Assembly (NCBI GenBank): GCA_001695595.3
Contig: MBPM02000003.1
Span: forward strand, 2,480,001 to 2,544,000
Source of the DNA: Plasmopara viticola
Lineage: Eukaryota; Oomycota; Peronosporomycetes; Peronosporales; Peronosporaceae
Direction: 5' to 3'
Length of the DNA: 64,000 nucleotides
Position 1 is the first letter of the stretch; every line of letters starts with the position of its first letter. The notes beneath the pieces were generated by a model. It saw only the letters and a list, made by a program, of their open reading frames with translations, made no database searches and was not told the origin of the DNA. Of this stretch, positions 10,480-20,760 are shown piece after piece. A program made the position numbers and the translations under genes.

Positions 10480-12730
10480 ATGGACAGCTTCGACTTGTCC
10501 AAGCAGCGTATTGCGCAGCTTGAACAAATTCCAGATGATATTCGACGCCAGATCGACAATGAAAATAGTGTCGAGTACGCCCTTGATCTGTCCTTCAATC
10601 GTTTGCGTAAAATCGAGGCCATAGGGGTCTTCGAACACGTCCGTCAGGTCTGAGTAGTCGAGCAAACACTGTCTAAGCAGTACCATATTGAAGATTGCCT
10701 TTGTAGCTAGACTTGTCGGAAAACCAGCTGGAAAATGTCAATGGCCTTCAAGTATTACGAAGTCTGCAGAGTATTGACCTATCTCGAAATGGCATTGCGT
10801 CGATCGATTTGCTCGCCTTACTGCCAGCTTTACAAATCCTCAAAGTCGCCGAAAACAGCCTTACCACAATTGATGCCCTTCAGTTACTCCCCGAGTTACG
10901 AGTGGTGGATGCATCGTACAACCGCATTGCTAAATGGCCTTTACTTGTAGGATTAAATCTGCTAGAGGTACGAGATTGACGATACAAATGTCGTATTCGT
11001 ATCAATTATTTGCGTCAACGAATGTTAGGCACTGGACTTGTCGGATAATATGCTGGGAAGCTTCTCTTCGTCGGTCTCAGAATCGTTATTTCCTTCCCGT
11101 CTCCGGCGTCTGTCGATTGCTAGGAATCAAATTGACCAGGTGCGTCCCTTTTATCGTATTTCTCTTCGTTCTGATCGCTTTCATAATAGCAAATCGATCG
11201 AATTAGCTTTGTGGTATTGCCTGTCTAGGACTGCACTTACCGTCTTTAGAGCTTTTTGATTTCGATGGGAACCCAATTGCGCTTGAAATTGGACGAAGTG
11301 GTGGTCAATTGGAGCGTTTATTTGGAGCAGTCTTTTCTAATCTTCCACTTGGCAACGATGGTGGTCTCACAGTGTCTCGGCGTAAAGACAAAGACGTTGG
11401 AATGCTTTCTCATTCTCTCCATACACTCAAGCGCATTATACTCGAAGGTCACGAAGAGGATTTGTTCGATTTTCTCGTGACGGGGACCTTAACGTCTCAA
11501 GATGATTGCGCAGGAGTTAGATGTGCAATACCTCCTCCCCCTCCTGTAGAACGACCTCCTTTCCACTGGAAACAACCGTCAACTTTACAGACTGGCGATT
11601 TAATGTCTCACGACGACAAGTTCGAAACATGCAAACGCCTTCAAGAGAACGGACTCACACAAATAAGTGACTTTGCTTCAGTCAGTAGTAGAGTCGAAGG
11701 AGAGAAGGCAGTGAGATGGAGAGAGCAGTCAGTGCCGTCAAACAAATCTCAAAACGACGCACGAATGCCTCTTCTCACTACAGCAGACTTGGATGGTCCT
11801 GAACGGTCTTCCCAGTTTGTACCAACTTGTAGCAACTCTAGTCTAAAACCGCTTGACGCAATAGTTTCATCTTCAATTGCGCCAATGACGAATTCTTTGT
11901 CACTAAATGGTGGCGAGCATAATGTCCTCTTGAAAAAGCTTACTGATCAAGTGACTACTATACGCAAGTATATGAAGGTAGGCTTATTGATTAAAAAGCA
12001 CAAAAATTATGTCATCGGTGAGTACTTTAAATCTGCAATCAACGTCCTTGTCTAGATCTGGATCAGACGCGATAAATTGCTACGTATTGCGTCCGCGAGC
12101 AAGATTCAGCGATGGCTTCGACGAAATCAAGGCAACTTTGAGCTTCGGCAACGAGTTTTACGCTCCAGAAGCCGCCGCCAGGACGAGTATAGCTTTCATC
12201 ATTGCACTTTTACGACAAACTATTCAAGAGGTCTTAACAATGATGATTTAAATGCTCAAAGGATTCAAAGCCTCGTACGTGGGTTTATTGTCCGACAACG
12301 AATCGTACAATTCAAACAAAAGCACAGAGCTGCGTGCAGTATCCAACATTTTTGGAAAAGAATCAACCTTGCCCGACAAGAAATATTTCCGGATCTGTAC
12401 GATTGGTCCTCTAAAGGCACTTATATGAAGAGCCGAATACTTTATGCAAGGTATTATACAGCTGTCCGTGGAATGGTGCGGTGCTCACGAGATGTAAGAG
12501 AACTCCAACATGTGTGCGCAGTACAAGACAAAGCCATCAGCCGCCTCTGGAGCGACCGAATGGACAGGGAAGAAGCTACTCAAGTTGTTCCCGAAAACCC
12601 CAATCACTCGCAACAGAGTGCCGAAATCTCCAAGATGAAGTGTCAAATCAATCAACAGACAATTGAACTTGATCGACTAAAACAGCAAGTTGAGACACTG
12701 CAGAATCTAGTTGCTGAAAGTAGAAAGTAA
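10480..12730 (+). CDS. Leucine-rich repeat and IQ-motif protein (CEP97/LRRIQ-like), five exons
   Basis: I reconstruct exons 10480-10647, 10707-10967, 11029-11139, 11207-11977 and 12056-12730, all joined at phase-0 GT-AG introns of 59-78 bases, giving about 661 residues. Residues about 30-200 are SDS22-type leucine-rich repeats ('ALDLSFNRLRKIEAI', 'SIDLSRNGIASIDLL', 'VVDASYNRIAKWPLL', 'RLSIARNQIDQ'), ending in an LRR cap-like 'LELFDFDGNPI'. Three IQ motifs start near residues 454, 507 (IQSLVRGFIVRQR, a textbook match) and 533; such motifs bind calmodulin or centrin-like proteins. The C-terminal 40 residues are a coiled coil. LRR plus IQ plus coiled coil is the layout of CEP97 and LRRIQ proteins of centrioles and cilia; I cannot separate these orthology groups by eye. 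Confidence 0.85.
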
Positions 12731-12857
12731 GGACACAATCAAAATCTATCAAAAATAGGAGGCTTAGTCCTACCTTTTCTTTCAGTGACCAGCAAGAATG
12801 TGACTTCTTCTTCATCCTTGCAACGCACTTCACACTACTTCTTTTACTGATTTGACC

Positions 12858-13091
12858 ATGGGGGGCGCATTCAGCTGTAACAAGCCCAGTAAACAAATGC
12901 CGTGCACGCCGACGACGAGCGACGAGAACCAATACGTCAATTCCGAAGGGATATACAAACCCCAAGCAGAAGAGAAAGCAGGCACTTCGAACGAAGAGGC
13001 GCGCAAGCCCCTAGCTGGCATTGTTGTCGCAAGCCCCACTAGAAGTAAAGAGGTTTCGATGCCATCGACTCCGCTTGTGGATTCTTGTTAA
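12858..13091 (+). CDS. Small protein with N-myristoylation signal
   Basis: A 77-residue protein starting MGGAFSCNKPSK. Gly2, Ser6 and a basic residue nearby fit the N-myristoyltransferase consensus, and Cys7 is placed for palmitoylation, so the product probably sits on the cytosolic face of a membrane. I chose the ATG at 12858 because an in-frame TTG two codons upstream would destroy the myristoylation site. The rest is hydrophilic and low in complexity, with no hydrophobic segment and no domain I recognise. It begins 127 bases after the LRR-IQ gene's stop on the same strand. Size alone makes the call uncertain; the N-terminal signal is the main support. Confidence 0.55.
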   Translation: MGGAFSCNKPSKQMPCTPTTSDENQYVNSEGIYKPQAEEKAGTSNEEARKPLAGIVVASPTRSKEVSMPSTPLVDSC

Positions 13092-13379
13092 GAATGGAAT
13101 TTGTCCTTGAATTGATTTGTGTGCTTCGATACAGTCAGACGTGAGGGGTTAAGCGACTGTTTTAATTAAGGCTTGGTTATTCAAAGGAATTCCGTTCCCC
13201 GAGTTTTCTTGGCCTAAGATGAATAATGTCGAAAAAAGTATTTAGTATAGTATGAGCCACTACATATTACTTTTCAGCTTTGACTTTTTGGGGTGGTGTT
13301 CATAATAATTCGTCTTATTTTAGCCACAGCCAATTCCACGGCTAATATTGTACACTACAAATGATAGATACTATAGTTC

Positions 13380-13413
13380 TAACTGTGGATTTCTGAGTCA
13401 ACTGTACCAAAAA
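13380..13413 (+). repeat. Dispersed 60-bp repeat, copy 2 (partial)
   Basis: Matches the first 34 bases of the copies at 5889 and 16089 (TAACTGTGGATTTCTGAGTC and onward) and then diverges. It lies just outside the low-coordinate end of transposon element 2. Confidence 0.7.
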
Positions 13414-13618
13414 GTAGTTTTTTGGGTAGGTGATCGGTGGGGGAGGCGAAACGAGTATGGAACCAGCGTCTGCTACGTTGGTGGGGATCTCAGGGATCTC
13501 CTCGGACAGGTTGTGTAGAAATCGGAGCAGTTTCGTGGAGATGTGCGACCTCGAAGAGGCCATACGAACCTATGACTGACATGCCTGCCAGTTGAAAGAT
13601 ATCATTTTTTCGAGAGTA

Positions 13619-15997
13619 ACCATTAATTTATGCAACATTTGTGTATGACACGTATAATACTGCCTACGAGACATCAAGAGTCTGCTTCCGTCGATTCTTA
13701 AGACTGCTGAACTTTGCCTTGAGCTAACTGTCTGATAGCCCACCCTCATTGTACGTGGAGCGATACACAGCGAGCGCATGCTTTGGTTTTGTGGTTGGAT
13801 CACGGTCGAGCAACAATTCGAAGAACGCATCTGCAGCTCTAGGACCTTCTGAACTCTGCTCACTTGATGAACTAGGCACAATCGAAGTCGGAGCGCGTGG
13901 CTGAACACTCATCCGAAACTTTGCAATTTCTTGTCGGATTTCGTTCTCGCTGGGGAGATCATATCGGTCTGGATGATGTTGCTGCAGTATCTCAAGCATT
14001 CCTCCAGGCCCAAGCTTATCTGACTGTTGCCGTTCTCCTTGGAGAAATAGCTCGTACAGTTCTGCGCGAATCTCAGCTGCATATCGCCCATCATACATGG
14101 ACCCTTATTTCATCCGCATAGCCCAGCCCGATTTAAAATCATGCGTGATAATACTGTCACCGATTGCATCCGTCACGATTGATGCGGTTCTTAAATCACG
14201 CACAGTAAGATCACCGATCTGCTGCATCTCGAGTGTACGCAAAACAGCATACGAGACAGCGTCCCGAGCAGATAGGTCGGCATCGGACGAGCCGATCGTT
14301 GTCGACGCCTCTGAGGTACGATTCCAGCGCCGAGTCCGCTGGCGAATTTGCCCTTGAGTTGCTATCTTCACGCCTGTAAGTGGCCCAAAGTAGACTGCTA
14401 GATCGATGACATTGTGTGTCGTCGCTGGCAATTCCTGAATGTTTATATCCCCTCCTTCGATCCTCTCCCCTACTTCGATCATATCCTCGAGATACTCATC
14501 GACATCATCAGGGTTGATGTCATCGTAAATGTTGGGGGCTCGATAGTCTTCTTCATGTGTGGGATGGCGTCGCTGGTGCAATCTGATTGCGAGGCGAGCT
14601 CCTAATCGCTTCCATTTGGCACTTCACTGACCGATCGCTCACTCGAGCAGCGTTTTGTCCACTTTCGATGCCCGAATACTCGTACACCGTCATTGTGAAA
14701 GGAGGGCATACAGCGTACCCATCCGTGGCTGAGCAGAAGACCAAAGTGAATGTCGTTGCGCGTTTTACATATCGCCGCACAGCCTTCTCGATCATTTCCA
14801 CTGCCTCCACCAGCTTCTAGAGAGCAACTTGATCATGCGCGACTAACTCAACGACACAGTTGCGTAGCCCACCTCGGCTCGTTAGACCCACGACGGCTCG
14901 CGTTGGTGTTTTGCAGTCGTTTCCTTCTCGCACCCACGCCAACAACAATTGCATCGCCCGGGCAAAATGCGCATCCAAGATGCTTTTGCCGTCTTGTGTT
15001 TCAGTGTGCACGAAGCGAGTTACTTGAATCCCGTGAATGGCCGACACCAGCGGAAGCAGGAGTAGAATGAACGTGTTTTGGTAGGAAGTAGCATTGTCGG
15101 ACTGAAACACGATCCTCTTGATGTGCGGCATCACAATAGCTTTGATCACAGACGCCACAGCTTCGTTGTCTTTCTTTGTGTCAGCCATCGACAAGTGGTC
15201 GTGGTACAGCCGTTGGTCGACCGCGGTCTGACTCTTAGAATCCATTACGAAGTATTGAACGAGGGCTCCAGCCAACTCACACCCCTCTTGCCATAATGAT
15301 CCACCGTCTTCTCACGATGATAGAGAGGCTCCAGCTTCATATTTAAAGTCCACAATGATGAGCGCTTCGTCTGGTGACCCTTGCTGGGTACACTGTTCCT
15401 TCATACCAGCAACAATGTGTGGGATGGCCTGTTGCTGATTTACAACGCGAGGGCGATGCCCAAGAAACAACTTGGACTTCTGTGCACAGTCGTCGATCAC
15501 GGTGAACACCGACGAGCGAACGGCAGCAGCCACGAGATGCGCTTCAACCGAGTGTAGAATTGAGGGATAGACGTGCAGTCCGCGCAGATGTCGGTCGTTC
15601 TGTGCTTGGCACAAAGAGGTTGCCATCCACGTAGTCGACACACGAGCGTCTTGGGCGCTTGCGCTCGAAGACATTCTTCGATGGGCCGTGGTGGCCTCTC
15701 TTCCGCGTCATCTTGACAGTTACAGGGACACTGTCGTGGTCGCATCTGCAGCGCTTGACACAGGGCACCGCCCACTTTTGTGAGTACAGCTGGGCAGCGC
15801 CATCGCGCTGAGTGGCTTGTCCGCTGTTGCTGAGTCGGAAGAGTTAGTGCGCCGCGCCGCGCGCGATCCGTGTCAATTTGACTGGCAAATAAATCTCCGG
15901 CGCGAAGCCACAAACGGAACTCTTATATTAAATATGCCGATTTTTTTGGACATTTCAGGCATGTCTTCGAGCACTCAGATGTCGCACAAATATGGAG
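13619..15997 (-). mobile_element. DNA transposon with decayed DDE-like transposase (element 2)
   Basis: Read on the minus strand, coding fragments follow one another over about 2.2 kb in different frames. First comes a basic N-terminal part (15768-15544). Next, 'SSVFTVIDDCAQKSKLFLGH' and 'ALIIVDFKYEA' (to about 15315), then 'RIVFQSDNATSYQN' and 'GKSILDAHFARAMQ' (15275-14817). A linker (14810-14553) follows, then 'ELPATTHNVIDLAVYFGPL' (14581-14105) and a C-terminal part (14098-13672). The acidic residues in VDFKYE and QSDNA, spaced about 100 residues apart, look like the first two carboxylates of an RNase H-fold (DDE) transposase. Frameshifts and stops show the copy is dead. I cannot assign a superfamily. 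Element 1 (6080-7105) is a deleted, inverted relative. Confidence 0.65.
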
Positions 15998-16088
15998 CCT
16001 TCTGAATTTCTTTTTTTTATTTTCCCTTTTTTTTATATTCTGCAAAACCAATTCAAATGATATGCCTTCTATCGAATTTTTTTATAAC

Positions 16089-16152
16089 TAACTGTAGATT
16101 TCTGAGTCGACTGTACCAAAAACGGGGAATAGTCACCGATTCGTGAAATAGG
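16089..16152 (+). repeat. Dispersed 60-bp repeat, copy 3
   Basis: Matches 5889-5952 along nearly its whole length, in the same orientation. Its last bases (CGTGAAATAGGAGTTTA, 16142-16158) recur beyond the tandem array at 17069-17083, so the array appears to interrupt a sequence that began with this repeat. Confidence 0.75.
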
Positions 16153-16158
16153 AGTTTA

Positions 16159-17068
16159 TAATAAAACAATAGTAGATCTGAATAGTATACTATACATTTG
16201 TAGTAATCATATTTTCGAACTAATATTTTATTGTAGTACACTACAATAAAATAGTATATTAATTTCGAATAGTATACTATACTTTTGGAGTAGTCATATT
16301 TCTAAATTATTATTTTTGTGTAGTATACTACAATAAAATAGTATATTAATTTCGAATAGTATACTATACTTTTGTAGTAGTGATATTTCTAATTACTATT
16401 TTTGTGTAGTATACTACAATAAAATAGTATATTAATTTTGTATAGTATACTATACTTTTGTAGTAGTGATATTTCTAAATTACTATTTTTGTGTAGTATA
16501 CTACAATAAAATAGTATATTAATTTTGTATAGTATACTATACTTTTGTAGTAGTATATTTCTAATTACTATTTTTGTGTAGTATACTACAATAAAATAGT
16601 ATATTAATTTCGAATAGTATACTATACTTTTGTAGTAGTAATATTTCTAAATTACTATTTTTGTGTAGTATACTACAATAAAATAGTATATTAATTTCGA
16701 ATAGTATACTATACTTTTGTAGTAGTGATATTTCTAAATTACTATTTTCGTGTAGTATACTACAACAAAATAGTATATTAATTTTGAATAGTATACTATC
16801 CTTTTGTAGTAGTGATATTTCTAAATTACTATTTTCGTGTAGTATACTACAATAAAATAGTATATTAATTTTGTATAGTATACTACACTTTTGTAGTAGT
16901 AATATTTCTAAATTACTATTTTTGTGTAGTATACTACAATAAAATAGTATATTAATTTTGTATCGTATACTATACTTTTGTAGTAGTGATATTTTCGAGC
17001 TACCTACTTTTATGCAGTTTAATGCTTCAGAGTAGTATACTAGTTATGTATAGTAGCCTATACAAGTA
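16159..17068. repeat. Tandem array of 87-bp AT-rich, palindrome-containing units
   Basis: Unit starts marked by 'attaatttcg/attaattttg' fall at about 16261, 16348, 16434, 16521, 16606, 16693, 16780, 16867 and 16954, a period of 85-87 bp, with degenerate partial units at each end. Each unit carries two perfect or near-perfect palindromes: ATAGTATACTAT and GTAGTATACTAC. Units differ by a few bases. The array is bordered by an imperfect 15-17-bp direct repeat (16142-16158 and 17069-17083). It has no coding potential. The palindromes could form hairpins or cruciforms. Confidence 0.9.
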
Positions 17069-17339
17069 CGTGATAGGAGTTTAAGGAACAAAATTTACGG
17101 GTGTCAGATGCTTCGAAAGAGCCCAACTGCTGCGGAAAAACAGCTTCGCAGTAAAACTCCGGTTTTTGTTCTCAATGTGATATGAGCACTTATACAGGCC
17201 AAACAGGTGCCGGTTTATTATGAACGCCTACTTGATCTATCCGCAACCTTCAAGACGTTTCGCGCCGACACGTCACTTCTATGGATATCCAGGGTAACAT
17301 TGACTAGCTAAATCTGCATTTTCGTTCTATGCGCCCCGG

Positions 17340-20300
17340 TTTAGCCGGGACACTGGGCTGATTTTTTGGAAATTTGCCGCGTCATCTTGAAGAAAACTGT
17401 CACCATGTTGTTCTGGAAGACTTTGATACCGCCATTTCCAGTCAATCTAATCACGCACGACACGGCGATAGAAATCGTCTTCAAGGCGCAATAAATTGCT
17501 CGACCGGATAAGTTCAATCCGTTTGGTCGACCCTTGGCGACTTCAAAACCCCGATCTCCAACAATCAAGAAGCCCCAGCTCAAGGGCGAAAATTGAATAT
17601 ATCTTAGTCAGCTCTCAACTTTTTCACACGGCTTTTCAGAATATTCACCATGATTTCAAAGGCTTGGCTGGAATAGGCAGTCATACCGGAACTTTCTTTT
17701 CGACTTGGCTGTTCAACTTTTCAAACCGTCAAAAGAGGCCCCATGGAAATGCACAATTTGGGTACTCCAGTTGCCTGAAGCTCAAGAGTGTTTGCACACA
17801 CAAACGGAAAGATTCTATTTTCCTGCGTGAGTTAATCCTGAAGAAGATAAATGAACGTATGCGGGTGCTTAATCAGATTCATGAACTTCAGCATTTGCAC
17901 GCTCAGGAAAATCTAGCGTCCATTCGGACCAAATTACTATTGCACAAACCCAGCTCAAAGAAAAGCTGAACGAACAAAATTACTATTCGTCCAAACAGAA
18001 ATTTACCTCCGACTTGGAATCCACTGAGCGCTGCTCCAAATTATTCTTCAGACCGCCAGCCATTCTTCACAAGAAACCTATCCCGGTCGATTCAATCGAA
18101 GACTTTTTTTATGAGTTCGTTAGGAAATATACATTTTTTTTATAGACACAACTTTTACTTTACCAAAAAATATTAATAGAGTCGACTTGTTCCTCTTTGT
18201 GTCGTACCGATCTGGGATTTACTGTTCGCCTTCGAAGGAATTTGGCCATAGTAAACCAAAATGGAATCCTTTAAATATGGTTAAAATTCTCCAAGAAACT
18301 AAAGCGCGACTTGCCTTGATGATTCAAGTTTATTTGGACAGCCCCTTCACAGCCTTTGACTTTAATTATGCGTTAACACACACGGCAATCGGAAAAACTC
18401 CCGGACCGGACGGCCTTCCTGTTCAATACTATACGACACACCTACCGCTCTGGAACAGAATATTCGAAGTTATATATGCTGCTTAATTCCAACGGGGAAA
18501 AAATACTAAATTTTAGCGGAGGGTACAAGTCTCGCTTCTTTATAAAAAAGGCGATTAAAAACTCCAGAAATTATCGACCAATCTCATACTTAATGTGGAC
18601 GCTAAAATCGGGCCCAAAATTTTGGCCCATAGGCTCGGCTCCAAATCCGTATTGGTCTGGGTGAAGCAATTTTTCGGTCGGGATATTTGCCACGCACATT
18701 TAAGGTTTCAAGCTTTAACCCGATTAGAGGTGAAAATTCCCCGGCTGGCAACTTCTACTACATTTCGCTAAAACCTTTAATAGTGTCGTATGGGACGCAC
18801 TTGATATAGTTCTGATGCACTATGACTTTGGGAACCAACTCTGCCGCTGGATACGAATCCTCTTCCCGGTATCCTTACAGCCCTGATGTTCAATGGCCAG
18901 CCACTGGACCCATTTAAACTAGGTGCGGGGGTCCGTCAAGGGGACCCATTATCGCCAGCATTATTTGTGCTCTTTATTGAGCCTTCGCTAACTTTTCTTC
19001 GAGTTCGTCTTCGAAATTTTGGTCTTCAAAATCAATCGACCACTCACTTAATTAGTGATACTAACTCGATTTGCGACTCCGACTCACTCACTAATTCGAC
19101 CCATACAGTTATTAGCTTTGCTGATGGCTGCCCACCCCTTCGTGATTTACTTCTTAAAATTGGTGAGGAGCTTTTGTGAGGTTTTTTGTATATGTCTTGA
19201 TACGACTAAGACAGTAACCCTTTTCTTATAACCTTGGACTGCGGAAAATGAGCCATTACGACAAAACCTTCTATCACTGGGGTTTATCGGGGTAGACAAT
19301 AATACCTGCACCAATCCTCTGGGTATTTATTACGGACCAACGCTTTCATATGCTGATCGACTCCAGCATTTTGTCATGGAAATGAAAAACCGATGTTTGG
19401 TATGGCTTCACCGCGCAGGGACTTTACGAGGTCAAATTGTTATTCGTCAACGAATAATTTCAATGTACTATGGTACACGGCCAGTGTTTGTCAATTTCCG
19501 TTTACTGGCTTTCACGATCAACTTTCACAACTAATTTCACGCTTCATGTATCGTTTAGTCTTTCAACGCTCTGGCCCGCGAGTGGTGGTTCCTTCCAAAA
19601 ATTCGAGGTGGATTAGGTTTAACACCTATTTTAGACTCCATTAAGAGTCTTTAGCTTCACATGCTATGTAAAGGGAATTTAGCTGGCAGGATGCCGACTA
19701 ATATAATATCTTGGGCGGACCCATTTAATCGCCTTTTCGATAGAGCAATTTCGCCTAGGGAAACGACTATGATACTGTTTAAGCCCCGATTTCTATCGGC
19801 CCGGACCACGTGGTTTCACCCGTTTCCATTGCTGAACAAGTTTTGGGTCTTGTTGGCACTTTGTACTTTCTACATGGCATACTCAATTTTGCAAAAAAAC
19901 TTGCAAAGCTTTAAGTCAAATTGGACAGGCTGACCACGCCCAATTTTAAATGATGTGGATATTACCTACGGCGACTGTGGTAGAACTCTAGCCGGAGCTA
20001 CATTGCCACTGAGTTTAGTAAAACTACTAACTGTCCAAGGAATTTCGAGGCCGGCGCAACCATTCACGGTCTACCCAACACCTATTACGGCTACAAACCT
20101 TTCGCATTTTTAAGCCAATTTGGCTCCGGGCGGCTTGTCAGCGCGCATTCATGCAACAACTTTTTAAACAAGGCTGGCTCTCTGGTGCGTTCACTGAACT
20201 CTTATCCAATAGGGCCTAGTCAAGCGCCGAATTTTACGCCGTACATCACACCTGGACTTTCGATACTTATGAACTATCGGTGCTAAGTATGGCAAGACTT

Positions 20301-20760
20301 CGACTTGTTTAATGAAATTTGGTTCGCTGACATTGCCCTTTTCTCGACTCGGCGTCTTAGGTAGACCTGATACGACTGTGTGGGCCCGTGACTACAAACT
20401 GGGTCGATATGTCTTGCCAGTCTACTCCGACCTTCTTAATTGGCTCCAGCACAACACTTTATTTCTTTGTTACCGTCTTCAGCATCTTACTGCTGCAGTT
20501 TCAACCTGCCATCACGGTTGTGGAGTTCTGAAAACTACCCCACACTTATTTTGGTATTGCGATGTTGCAACTCAGGTTTGGTGTTGATGACTCAATGCTT
20601 TTCTAGGCTATTTCGGGCCACAATGAAATGGGGGTCAGTCCTTTTTTCCAATTTTGAACCGGACGACCATGCCAAGTCACGTTACAGTTACAGTTTATTT
20701 GTGATTTTCCACGTTGTTCGAGTAGTGGTTCCTCGTAGCTTGTGGATGCACTAGAATGGT
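17340..20760 (+). mobile_element. Dead LINE (L1-like non-LTR retrotransposon)
   Basis: In order along the plus strand: the endonuclease C-terminal part ('LVDPWRLQNP', 'SRAKIEYILVSSQLF' near 17515-17625), and the RT start ('GKTPGPDGLPVQYY' near 18390). Then 'NSRNYRPISYL' (about 18570), the RT fingers/palm block 'GAGVRQGDPLSPALFVLFIEP' (about 18922-18985), 'VISFADG' at the catalytic YADD position, and a C-terminal zinc-knuckle region ending in 'HLFWYC' (about 20545). The frame changes and stops many times, so it is a fossil. The order and motifs fit an endonuclease-RT LINE of the L1/Tx1 type. Confidence 0.85.

Noticed and set aside
10128..10622. 164-codon minus-strand ORF
   Set aside because: Largely antisense to exon 1 of the LRR-IQ gene and without motifs.
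13619..15997. Assignment of element 2 to Mutator, hAT or Tc1/mariner
   Set aside because: None of the signatures of those families (terminal repeats, hAT dimerisation block, Tc1 DDE spacing) could be confirmed by eye.
16159..17068. CRISPR-like array of regular repeats
   Set aside because: The whole 87-bp unit repeats, with no variable spacers, in a eukaryotic genome. It is a satellite or minisatellite.
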